Source of the DNA: Natrinema sp. SYSU A 869
Lineage (GTDB): Archaea; Halobacteriota; Halobacteria; Halobacteriales; Natrialbaceae
DNA length: 64,000 nt
Assembly (NCBI RefSeq): GCF_019879105.1
Contig: NZ_CP082249.1
Coordinates: 1,860,001-1,924,000, forward strand
Reading direction: 5' to 3'
The notes under the pieces are model-generated. The model was not told the DNA's origin. It did not search any database and was given only the letters and a program-made list of their open reading frames with translations. Position 1 is the stretch's first letter; every line of letters begins with the position of its first letter. Of this stretch, positions 1 through 9,233 are shown one piece after another. The position numbers were made by a program, and so were the translations under genes.

Positions 1-1
1 C

Positions 2-1453
2 GCGCGGTTCGCCGGCGGGCTGGCCGATCTCGGCATCGAGCCCGGCGACGTTCTGCTCCAGTACCTGCCGAACTGTCCGCCGTACCTGATCGGTGCCCTC
101 GGGGCGTTCAAAGCGGGTGCGATCGTCTCGCCGGTCAACCCCCAGTACCGCAAGCGGGAGCTGACCTACCAGCTCGAGGACACCGAAGCGACGGCCGTCC
201 TCACCCACGAGGCGCTGGAACCTCACCTCGAGGAGGCACTCGCCGAGATCGAGTGGAATCCGATCATCATCTCGGTCGGTACTGATTCCGAGGACAACGA
301 CATCCACACCTTCGAGAACGTCCGCGGCGAGGAACGGTTCGTCGAGCGGGCCGACGACGACGTGGCGTTGCTGCCCTACACCTCGGGGACGACGGGGAAA
401 CCGAAGGGCGTCCAACTGACGCATCGAAACTTCCGCGCCCAGACGTTTGCCGTGCTCTCCCAGGACCACGCGCTCGACGACGAGGACGTCAAGAGCCTCG
501 TCTGGCTCCCGCTGTATCACATCACCGGCTTCACTCACACCGCCTGGCAGCCGCTCGTACGGGGCGGCAGCGTCTCCCTCCGCAGCGCCGCCAACTGGGA
601 CGGCGACGCCGCGATGGAACTGATCGAAGAAGAGGGGATCACCCACTACGTCGGCGTCACCGCGATGTACGTCGACATGATCAACAGCGAGGAGTTCGGC
701 GAGTACGACCTGACCAGCCTCGAGTCGGCCGGCGAGGGCGGCGCGAAGCTGTCCGTCGCGGTCCAGAAGGAGTTCGAGGAGACCGCGGGCGTCGAGATGG
801 CGGAGGGATATGGGCTGACCGAGACGAACGGCGCAACCCACTCCCAGAGCGGCTCGACGTTCGGCCTGCGTCACGGGACGATCGGCCAGCCGACCCGGAT
901 GACTGAGGCCAAAATCGTCGACTCGAGCGGCGAGACGGTCGTCGTCGGCGAGGAAGGCGAACTCCTCGTCCGCGGGCCGCAGGTGATGAAGGGGTATCAC
1001 AACATGCCCGAGGCCACCGAGCGGGCCTTTACGGAAGATAGCTGGTTTTACACCGGCGACATCGCCCGCCGGGACGCGGATAACTACTACGAGATCGTCG
1101 ACCGGAAGAAGCACATGATCAACTCCGCTGGCTACAACATCTACCCCAGCGAACTCGAGGAACTCTTGGCCGAACACGAGGCCGTCGCCGAGGGCGCAGT
1201 AGTGGGGATCCCCGACGAACGCCGCAACGAGGTCCCGAAGGCGTACGTCGTCACCGCACCAGGCGTCGAGCCTGAGGAGGACGTCACCGCCGAGGAAATC
1301 AGGGAGTTCTTCCTCGACAACGTCGCCTCCTACAAGCACCCCCGCGAGGTCGAGTTCATCGACGAACTCCCCCGCACCACCAGCGGCAAGATCCAGAAGT
1401 ACAAGCTTGAGGACCGGGAGGAAGACGAGGACCGGGAGGAGGGGGAGGCCTGA
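2..1453 (+). CDS. Acyl-CoA synthetase / AMP-dependent ligase (5' truncated by window edge)
   Basis: This ANL-superfamily ligase would activate a carboxylic acid (probably a fatty or aromatic acid) with ATP and CoA through an acyl-adenylate. The frame is open from base 2, so the N-terminus lies outside the window; 483 residues are visible. The AMP-binding P-loop YTSGTTGKPKG starts about residue 124 of the visible part, at base 371. The later motifs GYGLTETNG, TGDIARRD and the C-terminal catalytic lysine region SGKIQKYKL are all present, so the visible part looks intact. It ends in an acidic tail. The stop is 3 nt before the next gene, so the two are probably co-transcribed. The substrate cannot be read from the sequence. 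Confidence 0.93.
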   Translation, partial: ARFAGGLADLGIEPGDVLLQYLPNCPPYLIGALGAFKAGAIVSPVNPQYRKRELTYQLEDTEATAVLTHEALEPHLEEALAEIEWNPIIISVGTDSEDNDIHTFENVRGEERFVERADDDVALLPYTSGTTGKPKGVQLTHRNFRAQTFAVLSQDHALDDEDVKSLVWLPLYHITGFTHTAWQPLVRGGSVSLRSAANWDGDAAMELIEEEGITHYVGVTAMYVDMINSEEFGEYDLTSLESAGEGGAKLSVAVQKEFEETAGVEMAEGYGLTETNGATHSQSGSTFGLRHGTIGQPTRMTEAKIVDSSGETVVVGEEGELLVRGPQVMKGYHNMPEATERAFTEDSWFYTGDIARRDADNYYEIVDRKKHMINSAGYNIYPSELEELLAEHEAVAEGAVVGIPDERRNEVPKAYVVTAPGVEPEEDVTAEEIREFFLDNVASYKHPREVEFIDELPRTTSGKIQKYKLEDREEDEDREEGEA

Positions 1454-1456
1454 CTC

Positions 1457-2395
1457 GTGCGCGTCGTCGTCACGCCCCACGTCCTCGGAGGCGGCGGCCC
1501 GATCGTCGCTGACGAGATCCGCGAGCGGCGGCCCGACATCGACCTCGCACACGTCAAGGACGAGGACGACTTGCTCGAGACCGTCGGCGACGCAGATATC
1601 CTCGTTACTCACCGGCTTCCCGACGACGTCCTCGAGGCGGCCGAGGCCCTCGAGTGGGTGCAGGCACTGAGCGCGGGCACTGACGTATACGACGATGGCG
1701 CGCTGACCGATCACGACGTCGTCCTGACGAACGTCTCGGGCATCCACGCGAAGCCGATCGGGCAGCAGGTGCTGGGCTACCTACTGCACTTCGAGCGGGG
1801 CTTCGACCGCGCGGTCGCCCAACAGCACCGCCGGGAGTGGGATCGCTACACGGGTGGCGAACTCGGTGATCGAACCGTCGGCATCGTCGGCGTCGGCGCG
1901 ATCGGCTCGCAGGTTGCCGACTACTGCCGACCCTTCGATGCCCGCGTGATCGGCACCAAGCGCGATCCGACCGACGCGCCCGCGGCCATCGACGAGATCT
2001 ACGGGCCCGACGGGCTCGAGACGGTCCTCGCCGAGAGCGACTACCTCGTCGTCGCCTGCCCGCTGACCGACGAGACGCGAGGGCTGATCGACGCCGAGGC
2101 GCTGGCGACACTGAGCGACGAGGCGATCCTCGTCAACGTCGCCCGCGGCGAGATCGTCGACGAACCGGCGCTCATCGACGCGCTCGAGGCCGACGAACTC
2201 GGCGGTGCTGCACTCGACGTCTTTGAGGCGGAACCCCTTCCCGAGGAGTCGCCGCTGTGGGACCACGAGGACGTGCTCGTGACGCCGCACATGGCCGGGA
2301 GCACGCCTCACTACTGGGAGCGCTGTGCCGACGTCTTCGTGCGGAACTACGACCGATTTCTCGCGGGTGAAGCTCTCGAGAATCGCGTCGTCTGA
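1457..2395 (+). CDS. D-isomer-specific 2-hydroxyacid dehydrogenase, NAD-binding
   Basis: A 312-residue oxidoreductase of the D-2-hydroxyacid dehydrogenase family, which reversibly reduces 2-oxoacids with NAD(P)H. The nucleotide-binding glycine motif GIVGVGAIGS is near residue 141. The family catalytic set is visible: Arg in VNVARGEIVD, Glu in DVFEAEPLP and His in VTPHMAGS. The start is GTG, 3 nt after the upstream ligase stop, and the length is normal for the family (about 310-330). The tight spacing suggests an operon with the ligase. It could act on glyoxylate/hydroxypyruvate or a branched 2-oxoacid; this cannot be distinguished here. Confidence 0.92.
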   Translation: MRVVVTPHVLGGGGPIVADEIRERRPDIDLAHVKDEDDLLETVGDADILVTHRLPDDVLEAAEALEWVQALSAGTDVYDDGALTDHDVVLTNVSGIHAKPIGQQVLGYLLHFERGFDRAVAQQHRREWDRYTGGELGDRTVGIVGVGAIGSQVADYCRPFDARVIGTKRDPTDAPAAIDEIYGPDGLETVLAESDYLVVACPLTDETRGLIDAEALATLSDEAILVNVARGEIVDEPALIDALEADELGGAALDVFEAEPLPEESPLWDHEDVLVTPHMAGSTPHYWERCADVFVRNYDRFLAGEALENRVV

Positions 2396-2465
2396 GCGAC
2401 TGCGCAGCGCTCGAGTAGCCGCGATCCGTCCATAGATTGAAGGGACGACCCGTCGACCATCGGGT

Positions 2466-3454
2466 ATGTCAGATCTTCGCATCGACGCGATGGTACCGGG
2501 GCTGTCGAACGACGCCGGCGGAGCGGCCGCTCGCGCTGAGGAACTCGGTTCGACGGCGTCTGGACGCCCGAGATGGATAACGACGCCTTCCTTCCGCATC
2601 CCGTGATCGCGGACCGGACCGACGAGATCCAACAGGGGACGCGGATCGCACTCGCGTTCACCCGCAGTCCAATGGCGCTGGCCTACACCGCCTGGGACCT
2701 CGCCCAGTACACGGACGGCCGGTTCGTGCTCGGCATCGGCACGCAGGTCAAGGGCCACAACGAGCGCCGATTCAGCGTCGACTGGGAGTCGCCGGGCCCC
2801 CAACTTCGCGAAGTCGTGGAGTCGCTCCGGCATATTTTCGACGTGTTCCAAGGAAGGACCGATCTCGAGTACGAGGGCGACCACTACTCGTTCTCGCTCA
2901 TGACGGACAACTTCGATCCGGGACCGATCGATCACCCTGAGATCCCGATCTACATCGCGGGCGTCAACGAGTACAACCTCCGGCTCGCGGGGGAACTGTG
3001 CGACGGCCTGGCGATGCATCCGTTCAACACGCCCGAGTACACCGACGACATCATCGCGCCGACCGTCGCCGAGGGTGCCGATCGCGAGGATCGCTCACTC
3101 GAGGACGTCTCCCTCTCCGCGAGTCCGTTCGTCGTGACGGGCGAAACGGACGAAGAGCGCGAGCGTTCTCGTGCCGAGGTCCGGCAGCGAATCGCCTTCT
3201 ACGGCAGCACGCGCACCTACCACGACGTCCTCGCACACCACGGCTGGCGCGCCGTCGGCGAGGAGCTACACGACCTCTCGAAAGACGGGAAGTGGGAAGA
3301 GATGGCCGACCTCGTTACTGACGAGATGGTGGCGACGTTCGCGATCGAAGCACCGCCCGAGGAGTTGCTCTCTCAGGCCGAAGACGTCTACGGCGGAATC
3401 GCCGACCGCGTCGTCCTCCCGTTGGATCACGGCGAGGCCTTCTTGAACGAGTAG
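2466..3454 (+). pseudogene. LLM-class F420-dependent oxidoreductase, broken by a 1-bp frameshift
   Basis: Luciferase-like (bacterial-luciferase/F420 fold) oxidoreductase, about 329 residues if restored. The ATG at 2466 opens a frame reading MSDLRIDAMVPGLSNDAGGA, but around 2547-2549 the frame must move to reach ...FDGVWTPEMDNDAFLPHP and the rest of the domain. A single missing base after CTCGG restores a normal N-terminus. Downstream the frame is open to 3454 with typical family sequence (YTDGRFVLGIGTQV; IPIYIAGVN). Either the gene is inactivated or this is a sequencing error. A shorter product from the ATG at 2573 would lack the first beta strand and is unlikely to work. The 3' end overlaps the convergent gene at 3427 by 28 nt. 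Confidence 0.85.
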
Positions 3455-4422
3455 TAGCGGACGCCGTCGCGGTCCTCGTACTCGATTCTGCCCCGCTCCT
3501 CGAGCGTGCCGAGCGCGCCGAGCGTGTCGAGCAACTGGGCCGGATAGCGGACGTCGCCGGCGCGGTGGCGAGTGATCTCTATGGGCGTCGCCGGGCCGAC
3601 GGCCGTCACCGCCTCGAGCGTCTCCCCGGTGAGCGTCTCGAGCGCCGAGCGAGTGGTCTCGATTGCCCCCTCGTACTCGGTGAAGATCGGCCCGTGACCG
3701 GGGAAGACGCGATCGAACGCGCGCTCCTCGAGCCGATCCAGCGAGCGGTGAAAGTCGTCGACAGCGTCGTAGGCCCCGTAATCGATGCCGACGTTGATCG
3801 CGCCGGGCCGAAACGGCTCGATGAGTGCGTCGCCGCTGAACAGCACCCGTTCGCCGTTCAGATCGGTCGCCAGACTCGCGTGGTGAACCTGATGGCCGGG
3901 CGTGTGGATGGCCTCGAACTCGCGGCCCGCGACGGCAAACGGCTCGCCGAATTCGAAGGAGACGGCCGCCTCGGGTGCGAGCAGGCGTCGGTTGCGCCGC
4001 AGCGACGACTGGGCGCGCTCGATCTCGCGGTCGATCGCCTCGCCGTGGTAGCCCGCAGAGCGGCCGATCTCGCGAACGCCGTCCGCGAGGTCGTCCGCGT
4101 CGCGCTCGAGTTGCTCGAGCACGGGTTCGGGGGCATAGACCGTCGCGCCGGCCTCGCGCAGGAGCGGCACCTGTCCGATGTGATCGCTGTGGGGGTGCGT
4201 GACGACGACAGCCTCGACGTCATCGACCGCGTACCCCTTCGCCGTCAGCCCCTCGCGGATCGTCGCTTCGGCGCGGTCCTGTGGATCGCCAGTGTCGATC
4301 AGGATCGGTGCGGGCTCCTCGAGGAGGTACGCCGCGGCGTGTTTCGGCGGCCACTCGATGTCGAAGTCCAGTCTCGAGACCTGTGAGACGGCATCGACGC
4401 TCTGTCGCGTGGGGTCGTCCAT
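3427..4422 (-). CDS. MBL-fold metallo-hydrolase (glyoxalase II / LACTB2-like)
   Basis: A 331-residue metallo-beta-lactamase-fold hydrolase. The metal-binding motif THPHSDH is near residue 75, further ligands occur in the context TPGHQVHH and VFSGDALIEPF, and a late FPGHGP motif is present. The C-terminal 60 residues (HRAGDVRYPAQLLDTL onward) look like the winged-helix extension of LACTB2-type thioesterase/RNase relatives. It lies 7 nt downstream of the acyl-CoA dehydrogenase on the same strand, so a role in the same acyl-CoA pathway, such as thioester hydrolysis, is plausible but inferred. The gene is intact and overlaps convergently with the oxidoreductase gene on the other strand. Confidence 0.88.
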   Translation of the reverse strand: MDDPTRQSVDAVSQVSRLDFDIEWPPKHAAAYLLEEPAPILIDTGDPQDRAEATIREGLTAKGYAVDDVEAVVVTHPHSDHIGQVPLLREAGATVYAPEPVLEQLERDADDLADGVREIGRSAGYHGEAIDREIERAQSSLRRNRRLLAPEAAVSFEFGEPFAVAGREFEAIHTPGHQVHHASLATDLNGERVLFSGDALIEPFRPGAINVGIDYGAYDAVDDFHRSLDRLEERAFDRVFPGHGPIFTEYEGAIETTRSALETLTGETLEAVTAVGPATPIEITRHRAGDVRYPAQLLDTLGALGTLEERGRIEYEDRDGVRYYSFKKASP

Positions 4423-4429
4423 CGTCGAC

Positions 4430-5625
4430 TCAGATGAGTTCTCGAGCGATCGTCCGTTTCTGGATCTCGTCGGTTCCTTCGAAGATGCGGAAGACGCGCG
4501 CCGAGCGATAGTTACGCTCGATGGGAAGGTCCTTCATGAAGCCGGCACCGCCGTGGACCTGCATCGCGACGTCGGCCGCGTCGTTCGCGAGCTTCGCACC
4601 GCGGAGCTTCGCCATTGACTCCTCCGTGCGGGCCCGTTCGCCGTTGTCCATCTTCCAGGCGGCATAGCGGTAGAGCTGGCGGACCTGCTCGATGTCCGTC
4701 GCGAGTTCGGCCAACTGGAACGAGACCCCCTGCCGGTGGCCGATCGGCTTCCCGAACGTTTCCCGGTCGCGGGCGTACTCAACCGACATATCCAGCAGGA
4801 ACTGGGCTGTCCCGACAGCGCCGGCTGCGATGTTGATCCGGCCGCCACCGATCCAACTCATCGCGGCCTGGAACCCCTGTCCGACCTCGCCGAGTACCTG
4901 CTCGTCACCGACGCGGCAGTCGTTGAAGAAGAGTTCGGCGTGCGTGCCGGGGTCATCCCCATCGCGCGGTGGATCGTCCCCACTTCGAAGCCGGGGTTGT
5001 CGTCATCGACGAGGAAACACGTGATCCCCTCGAGGTCACCGTCTTCGCCGCTCGTTCGAGCGAAGACCATCGTGAAGTCCGCGTACGGCCCGTTCGTGAT
5101 GTACACCTTCTGGCCGTTGATGACCCACTCGTCGCCGTCCTTCTCTGCGCGGGTGTCCATGTGGTGGGCGTCGCTTCCGTGGCCCGGCTCGGTCAGCGCG
5201 AAGCAGGTCGTGATTTCGCCGTCCATCAGCGGCTCGAGGTACTCCTCGCGCTGCGCTTCGTCACAGGCCAGCAGGATTGGCGTTGGGCCGCCGGCACCGC
5301 CGAAGATGGCGCTGTGGAAGCCCGGTGGCCGGTTTGCCATGTGCTCGCCGACGATCGCGCGAGTGAGGATATCGACGTCACCACCGCCGACTTCCTCCGG
5401 CATCGTCATGCCGTAGAAGCCCGCCTCGACCGACTTCTGGCGGATCTGTTCGACGATGTTGCGGTACTCGGGGACCTGTCGGTGCTCGTCGTCGACGATG
5501 TGTTTCTCGTAGTCCGCACCGAGAAACTCGTCGTACTCGCTCTCGAGGGGCGCGACTTCCTGCTCGATGAAGTCGTCGAGGGCCTTCTTGATCTGCACAG
5601 CTTCGGACGGTTCGCTGAAGTCCAT
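4430..5625 (-). pseudogene. Acyl-CoA dehydrogenase, broken by a 1-bp frameshift
   Basis: FAD-dependent acyl-CoA dehydrogenase, which introduces a trans-2,3 double bond into acyl-CoA and passes electrons to ETF. The N-terminal part from the ATG at 5625 carries CFALTEPGHGSDAHHMDT and is normal up to ...HRAMGMTP. Near + strand 4947-4952 (CCGGGGT) one base is missing. The other frame then continues GTHAELFFND...GQGFQAAMSWIGGGR and runs through the C-terminal domain (QVHGGAGFMKDLPIERNYR, with IFEGTDEIQ) to 4430. The repaired length of about 398 residues is typical. The start is 4 nt from an 11-bp palindrome shared with the divergent IclR gene. It is either a recent pseudogene or a sequencing error. 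Confidence 0.88.
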
Positions 5626-5629
5626 AGAC

Positions 5630-5640
5630 TATGTCACATA
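5630..5640 (-). promoter_or_regulatory. Putative IclR operator at the acyl-CoA dehydrogenase start
   Basis: An 11-bp palindrome reads TATGTGACATA on the gene strand, 4 nt before the ATG. It matches the palindrome at 5812-5822 in 9 of 11 positions, and the two differences are symmetric, so palindromy is kept. A TATA-like CTTAAG lies about 27 nt upstream of the ATG (near 5650), which puts the palindrome over the expected transcription start. Binding by the neighbouring IclR protein is inferred. Confidence 0.5.
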
Positions 5641-5811
5641 ACATACCACTTAAGCGTTACCGTGATAGTAGTTTTCAACCACCATAGATCGAGTCCCAGG
5701 GCCCATATCGGCTGATTCGGACCGCGAGAACGACTGATCACGAGTTGAGCCGATTCTTTCGGGAGCAGTTGGCGTTCAGTAGAGCGGAACAGTTTTGGTT
5801 CGACATCGTAT

Positions 5812-5822
5812 TACGTGACGTA
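5812..5822 (+). promoter_or_regulatory. Putative IclR operator at the regulator's own start
   Basis: An 11-bp palindrome TACGTGACGTA whose last base is the A of the regulator's ATG. It is the partner of the palindrome at 5630-5640. Its position suggests autorepression at a leaderless or near-leaderless start. This is inference from position and matching symmetry. Confidence 0.5.
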
Positions 5823-6595
5823 TGGCAACACCGGACACAGGTGGGGGAAATCGGATCGATGCGGTGGTCAAAACATTAGACATCCTCGAGGCGCTGTGGC
5901 AGGCCGAAGGGGCTGGCGTCACGGCGCTCACCGAGCGAACGGGACTCGCGAAGAGTACGGTCCACGCCCACCTGACGACGCTGCGGTCGAAGGGATACGT
6001 GGTCCAGGAAGGCGACGAATACCGGCTGAGCCTCCGATTCCTTTCGTTCGGCGAGCACGTCAAACATGCCGAGCCGCTGTACGCGGCGTCCGACGCCCCT
6101 ATCGACGAGTTATCGGAGCGAGTGAGCGAACGAGTGCTCTGTTCCACACATCAGAACGGGCTCGGAACGGTCATCAACGTCAGCGAGGGCACTCGCTCGT
6201 TCACCAGCGACATCGACGTCGGGACGCACACCTACCTGCATAGTTCGGCGGGCGGGAAGGCCATGCTGGCACACTTCTCGGACGAGCGAGTCGACGAGAT
6301 CATCGACGAGTGGGGACTCCCGGTGTTCACTGACGAGACGATCACCGATCGAGACGCCCTCTTCAACGAACTCGCCGCGATTCGTGAGGAGGGCGTCGCG
6401 TACAACCGCGGGGAGTACCTCCAGGGAATCAACGCGATCGCCGCACCGATACTCAGTAACGACGGGACCGTCTACGGCGCGGTCACCGTCGCCGGACCGA
6501 GGCACCGACTCACGAACGAGTGGGAGGAAAACGACCTCCGCAACCAGTTGCTGTCGACGGCGAACACGATCGAAGTGAACATGATGTTCTCGTAG
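5822..6595 (+). CDS. IclR family transcriptional regulator
   Basis: A 257-residue IclR-type regulator. The N-terminal winged helix-turn-helix (about residues 10-75; VTALTERTGLAKSTVHAHL is the HTH) is followed by the IclR effector-binding domain, with typical HSSAGGKAMLAHFSDERVDEII, VAYNRGEYLQGINAIAAPI and GAVTVAGPRHRLT segments. IclR proteins bind a small metabolite and usually repress neighbouring catabolic genes. It is divergent from the acyl-CoA dehydrogenase gene, and both start codons carry matched palindromes, so it probably controls that gene and itself. The length is normal for the family. Confidence 0.93.
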   Translation: MATPDTGGGNRIDAVVKTLDILEALWQAEGAGVTALTERTGLAKSTVHAHLTTLRSKGYVVQEGDEYRLSLRFLSFGEHVKHAEPLYAASDAPIDELSERVSERVLCSTHQNGLGTVINVSEGTRSFTSDIDVGTHTYLHSSAGGKAMLAHFSDERVDEIIDEWGLPVFTDETITDRDALFNELAAIREEGVAYNRGEYLQGINAIAAPILSNDGTVYGAVTVAGPRHRLTNEWEENDLRNQLLSTANTIEVNMMFS

Positions 6596-7197
6596 CCGTT
6601 CAGTGAGACTGAACACGTCCCGTCGCGCTGCCTGTCGTCCGAGGCGTGAAACCGTGGTCCCGTGACCACCCGGATTCAGTTCGCCATCAGTGATCTACTT
6701 ACATTCATATGGTCGTAAATCAATCTGATCGGTTTCGTCCTGATGTAGATCGAACCACGCCTCGAGTGAACGAAGACGAAACGATCGAAATCGAGAACCA
6801 CTCGAGTCGGAGCCGATAGTACCATCTCTACAGAAGTATTTCTATTCCCTCAAGAGTCAAGACGACCGATAATCATCTGAACACCGCTATATCCGTTTCT
6901 AGTGGAAGGAACAGTGTGGGCTGGTAGCGATCGGTTCCGTTCGCTTCTGACCAGGTACTGCCTGAGTGTGGATTTACTCGAGTGCGCATTAAACTGGTGT
7001 ATGGGCCGTCAAAACGTCCTTTTAGACATCTACTACCCGTTCATTGGAGTTTTGAGAAACGAACTGCGGAGAATGTCGATATTGTGATTATATTTGGAAG
7101 ATGCCAATTCTATAGGATATAATTGTGACCCAGTCCGTCCCGCCGACTCACCACCTGATCGCGGTCGTGTCACGGTACGACGAGGGAAGCGAAGGAG
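6596..7197. other. Intergenic stretch without a convincing gene
   Basis: About 600 bp, richer in A/T than its surroundings. A 36-codon reading frame at 6709-6819 (+) has an acidic middle (NEDETIEIENH) and is the only coding-like piece, but it has no clear promoter. A 61-codon frame at 6902-7087 has atypical composition and no recognisable domain. I see no RNA gene or mobile element here. Confidence 0.5.
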
Positions 7198-8571
7198 CTA
7201 GTCAGCTTCGTCCGCCCGCTCGGCCATCATCGTCGTCGCTTTCTCCGCCCACTCTCCCCACTCGAACCCGATCGCGACGACGAACGCCCACCACGCGTAG
7301 CTGAGCACGATTCCGGCATACACCCCGGAGAGCCCGTAGCCGAGCGTAACCCCAGCGAGATAGGAGAAGCCGAGCAGGAATCCGACGGTCCCGGTGAGCC
7401 GGGCGTAGAAGGGCGTTCGGGTATCGCCCGCGCCGCGGAGGCTGCCCGACAGCGGAAAGAAGACGCCGAAAAAGAACATCGAGACGCCGAAGACGCGAGT
7501 GAAGGTCGCGGCGTACTCGAGCGTGGCCGGGTCACTCGTAAACAGCCGAGCGATGGGACCTGCACCGGCGATCAGGACGATCCCAGCGAGACCGAGCGTC
7601 AGGACGCTGAGCCCCGTGATCGCCAGTCCCGAAAACCGCGCGTCGTCGAGGTCGCCCTCGCCGAGGGTCTGTCCGACGACGATGCTTGCGGCGACGCTGT
7701 AAGAGCGGTACAGTGGGCCGCTGAACTGCTGGTAGCTGCGTCGCCCGATGTGGTAGGCAGCTGTCACTTCCGTTCCGAAGGTGAGCAAGAGTGCGTTGAA
7801 CGGGAAGTTCGCGAGCGACGTGCTCATTCCTTCGGCGAAGTTCGGCAGGCTCACCGTCACGAGCTGGCGCGTGATCGTCAGACTCCGCGGACGAGCGAAC
7901 GCCAACTCCGTCCGATCGATCGCGATTGCGGCCGTGATCGTGACCGCCTCAACCGTTCGGCTGATCGCCGTCGCCAGCCCGACGCCGACGATCCCTAACG
8001 CAGGGAGGACGCTGAGACCGAGTCCCAGGCCGACCGTCGCCCCGATATTGATCACGTTCGCGGTGCCGTTGACTACCATCGGTGTCCGCGTATCGCCGGT
8101 TCCCTGTAGCGACCGCGCGCCGACCAGCCCGACGATACGCATCGGCGCAGCAGCGAAGACCAACGCGAGATAGCGCCCGCCGGTTTCGACCACGCCGGGT
8201 TCGGCACCCAAGAGCGCGATCAGCGGATCGGCGAACGCCAGTCCGACGATCGTCAGCGGGACGCCCGCCAGAAATCCGATGAGAATGGCCTGCGTGATCG
8301 CACGATCACGGGTCGTCGTCGCACCGCGACCGGTGTCCTGACTCGAGAGGGCGATCGCACCGGTTCCAAGGCCGAGACCGATCCGTAACGGGATCTGCGC
8401 GTAGAGGTCCGCCAACCCGACCGCGGCGACGGCCGCCGGCGAGAACAGACCGGTAACGATGATATCGACTGTCCGCATCAACGTGTTGAACGTCTGCTGG
8501 ACCGCGATCGGCCACGAGAGGGAGACGGTCCGTCGCCACACGTCGGAGACGCGGCCCCTGAACTCGGCCAT
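7198..8571 (-). CDS. MATE family efflux transporter
   Basis: A 457-residue, 12-helix multidrug/toxin extrusion (MATE) carrier, which couples export of organic compounds to Na+ or H+ entry. The family signature appears in the first half (SWPIAVQQTFNTLMRTVDIIVTG) and again after the central loop (FNALLLTFGTEVTAAYHIG), matching the two six-helix bundles. RGAGDTRTP and LQGTGDTRTPM repeats lie in equivalent positions of the two halves, as expected for this fold. It stands alone between two long intergenic regions, and the substrate is unknown. Confidence 0.92.
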   Translation of the reverse strand: MAEFRGRVSDVWRRTVSLSWPIAVQQTFNTLMRTVDIIVTGLFSPAAVAAVGLADLYAQIPLRIGLGLGTGAIALSSQDTGRGATTTRDRAITQAILIGFLAGVPLTIVGLAFADPLIALLGAEPGVVETGGRYLALVFAAAPMRIVGLVGARSLQGTGDTRTPMVVNGTANVINIGATVGLGLGLSVLPALGIVGVGLATAISRTVEAVTITAAIAIDRTELAFARPRSLTITRQLVTVSLPNFAEGMSTSLANFPFNALLLTFGTEVTAAYHIGRRSYQQFSGPLYRSYSVAASIVVGQTLGEGDLDDARFSGLAITGLSVLTLGLAGIVLIAGAGPIARLFTSDPATLEYAATFTRVFGVSMFFFGVFFPLSGSLRGAGDTRTPFYARLTGTVGFLLGFSYLAGVTLGYGLSGVYAGIVLSYAWWAFVVAIGFEWGEWAEKATTMMAERADEAD

Positions 8572-9233
8572 ACATCGTTCGGCAACGGGAATCTGCCGGA
8601 TGAACGTGTTGGTCCCAGTGGACTCCGCTGGAAAATAGTGGCTGTATTATCTGATTTCCTAGTAACTACGGTACTAGATGTATTCGATTGTGGTGGGAGC
8701 AATTCACCGACGGGTTCACGTCCTCGCTACCGTGACCCGACGACATGACCGAGGCCAGAAATTGGGGAGCAATGCGTCCGACACCGTTCGAAAAGGATGA
8801 TCCGTTTGCAGCCGAACTTGCCTAAAGAGCCGCTGAGGCGAGCACACACTGCGCCACACAGCGATCGAACGATCTCGCGTGCACTGTCTTCAGTAGCACC
8901 GCTACTATCGACCGTGGAGTCGGTTTTCGGTTGGATCCGAGCCGAGGGGAAAACCAGACTAACCGATAGAATCGAATTGGTAGTAATATCATGAATTGGC
9001 CGACTAGTTCGTATCTGAATATGTGTCAGTGGAACGGCTCACTGATCGCCTGAGTCCGCTGATCCGAGACGATTCGATACCGTCTGTTCCAGTGCCACGA
9101 CAGGCGGGAACGGGTGACTCGAGCGGATCATCGTTTCCACTGTTCGCTTCTGACAGTGATTTCATAAACAACAGCCACCTTCAGAGAGTAAATGATGAAC
9201 GAATTTATGTAGTGTCCGCTCGATGCGGGACCT
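8572..9233. other. Intergenic stretch, mostly without genes
   Basis: About 660 bp. The MATE promoter should lie at its left end and the SDR promoter at its right end. A 26-codon frame at 8745-8825 (+) ending ...FEKDDPFAAELA looks coding-like and may be the tail of a decayed gene. A 65-codon frame at 8797-8994 does not look like protein. No RNA gene or insertion sequence was recognised. Confidence 0.4.
9203..9209 (+). promoter_or_regulatory. TATA-like box for leaderless SDR gene
   Basis: ATTTATG sits about 28 nt before the ATG at 9234, the spacing expected for a leaderless haloarchaeal transcript. It supports the chosen start. Confidence 0.5.

Noticed and set aside
6902-7087. 61-codon frame in the gap after the IclR gene
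   Set aside because: No acidic bias, no domain, no promoter at the usual distance. It arises because the DNA is AT-richer.
8797-8994. 65-codon frame before the SDR gene
   Set aside because: Composition is not protein-like for this genome and there is no supporting promoter.
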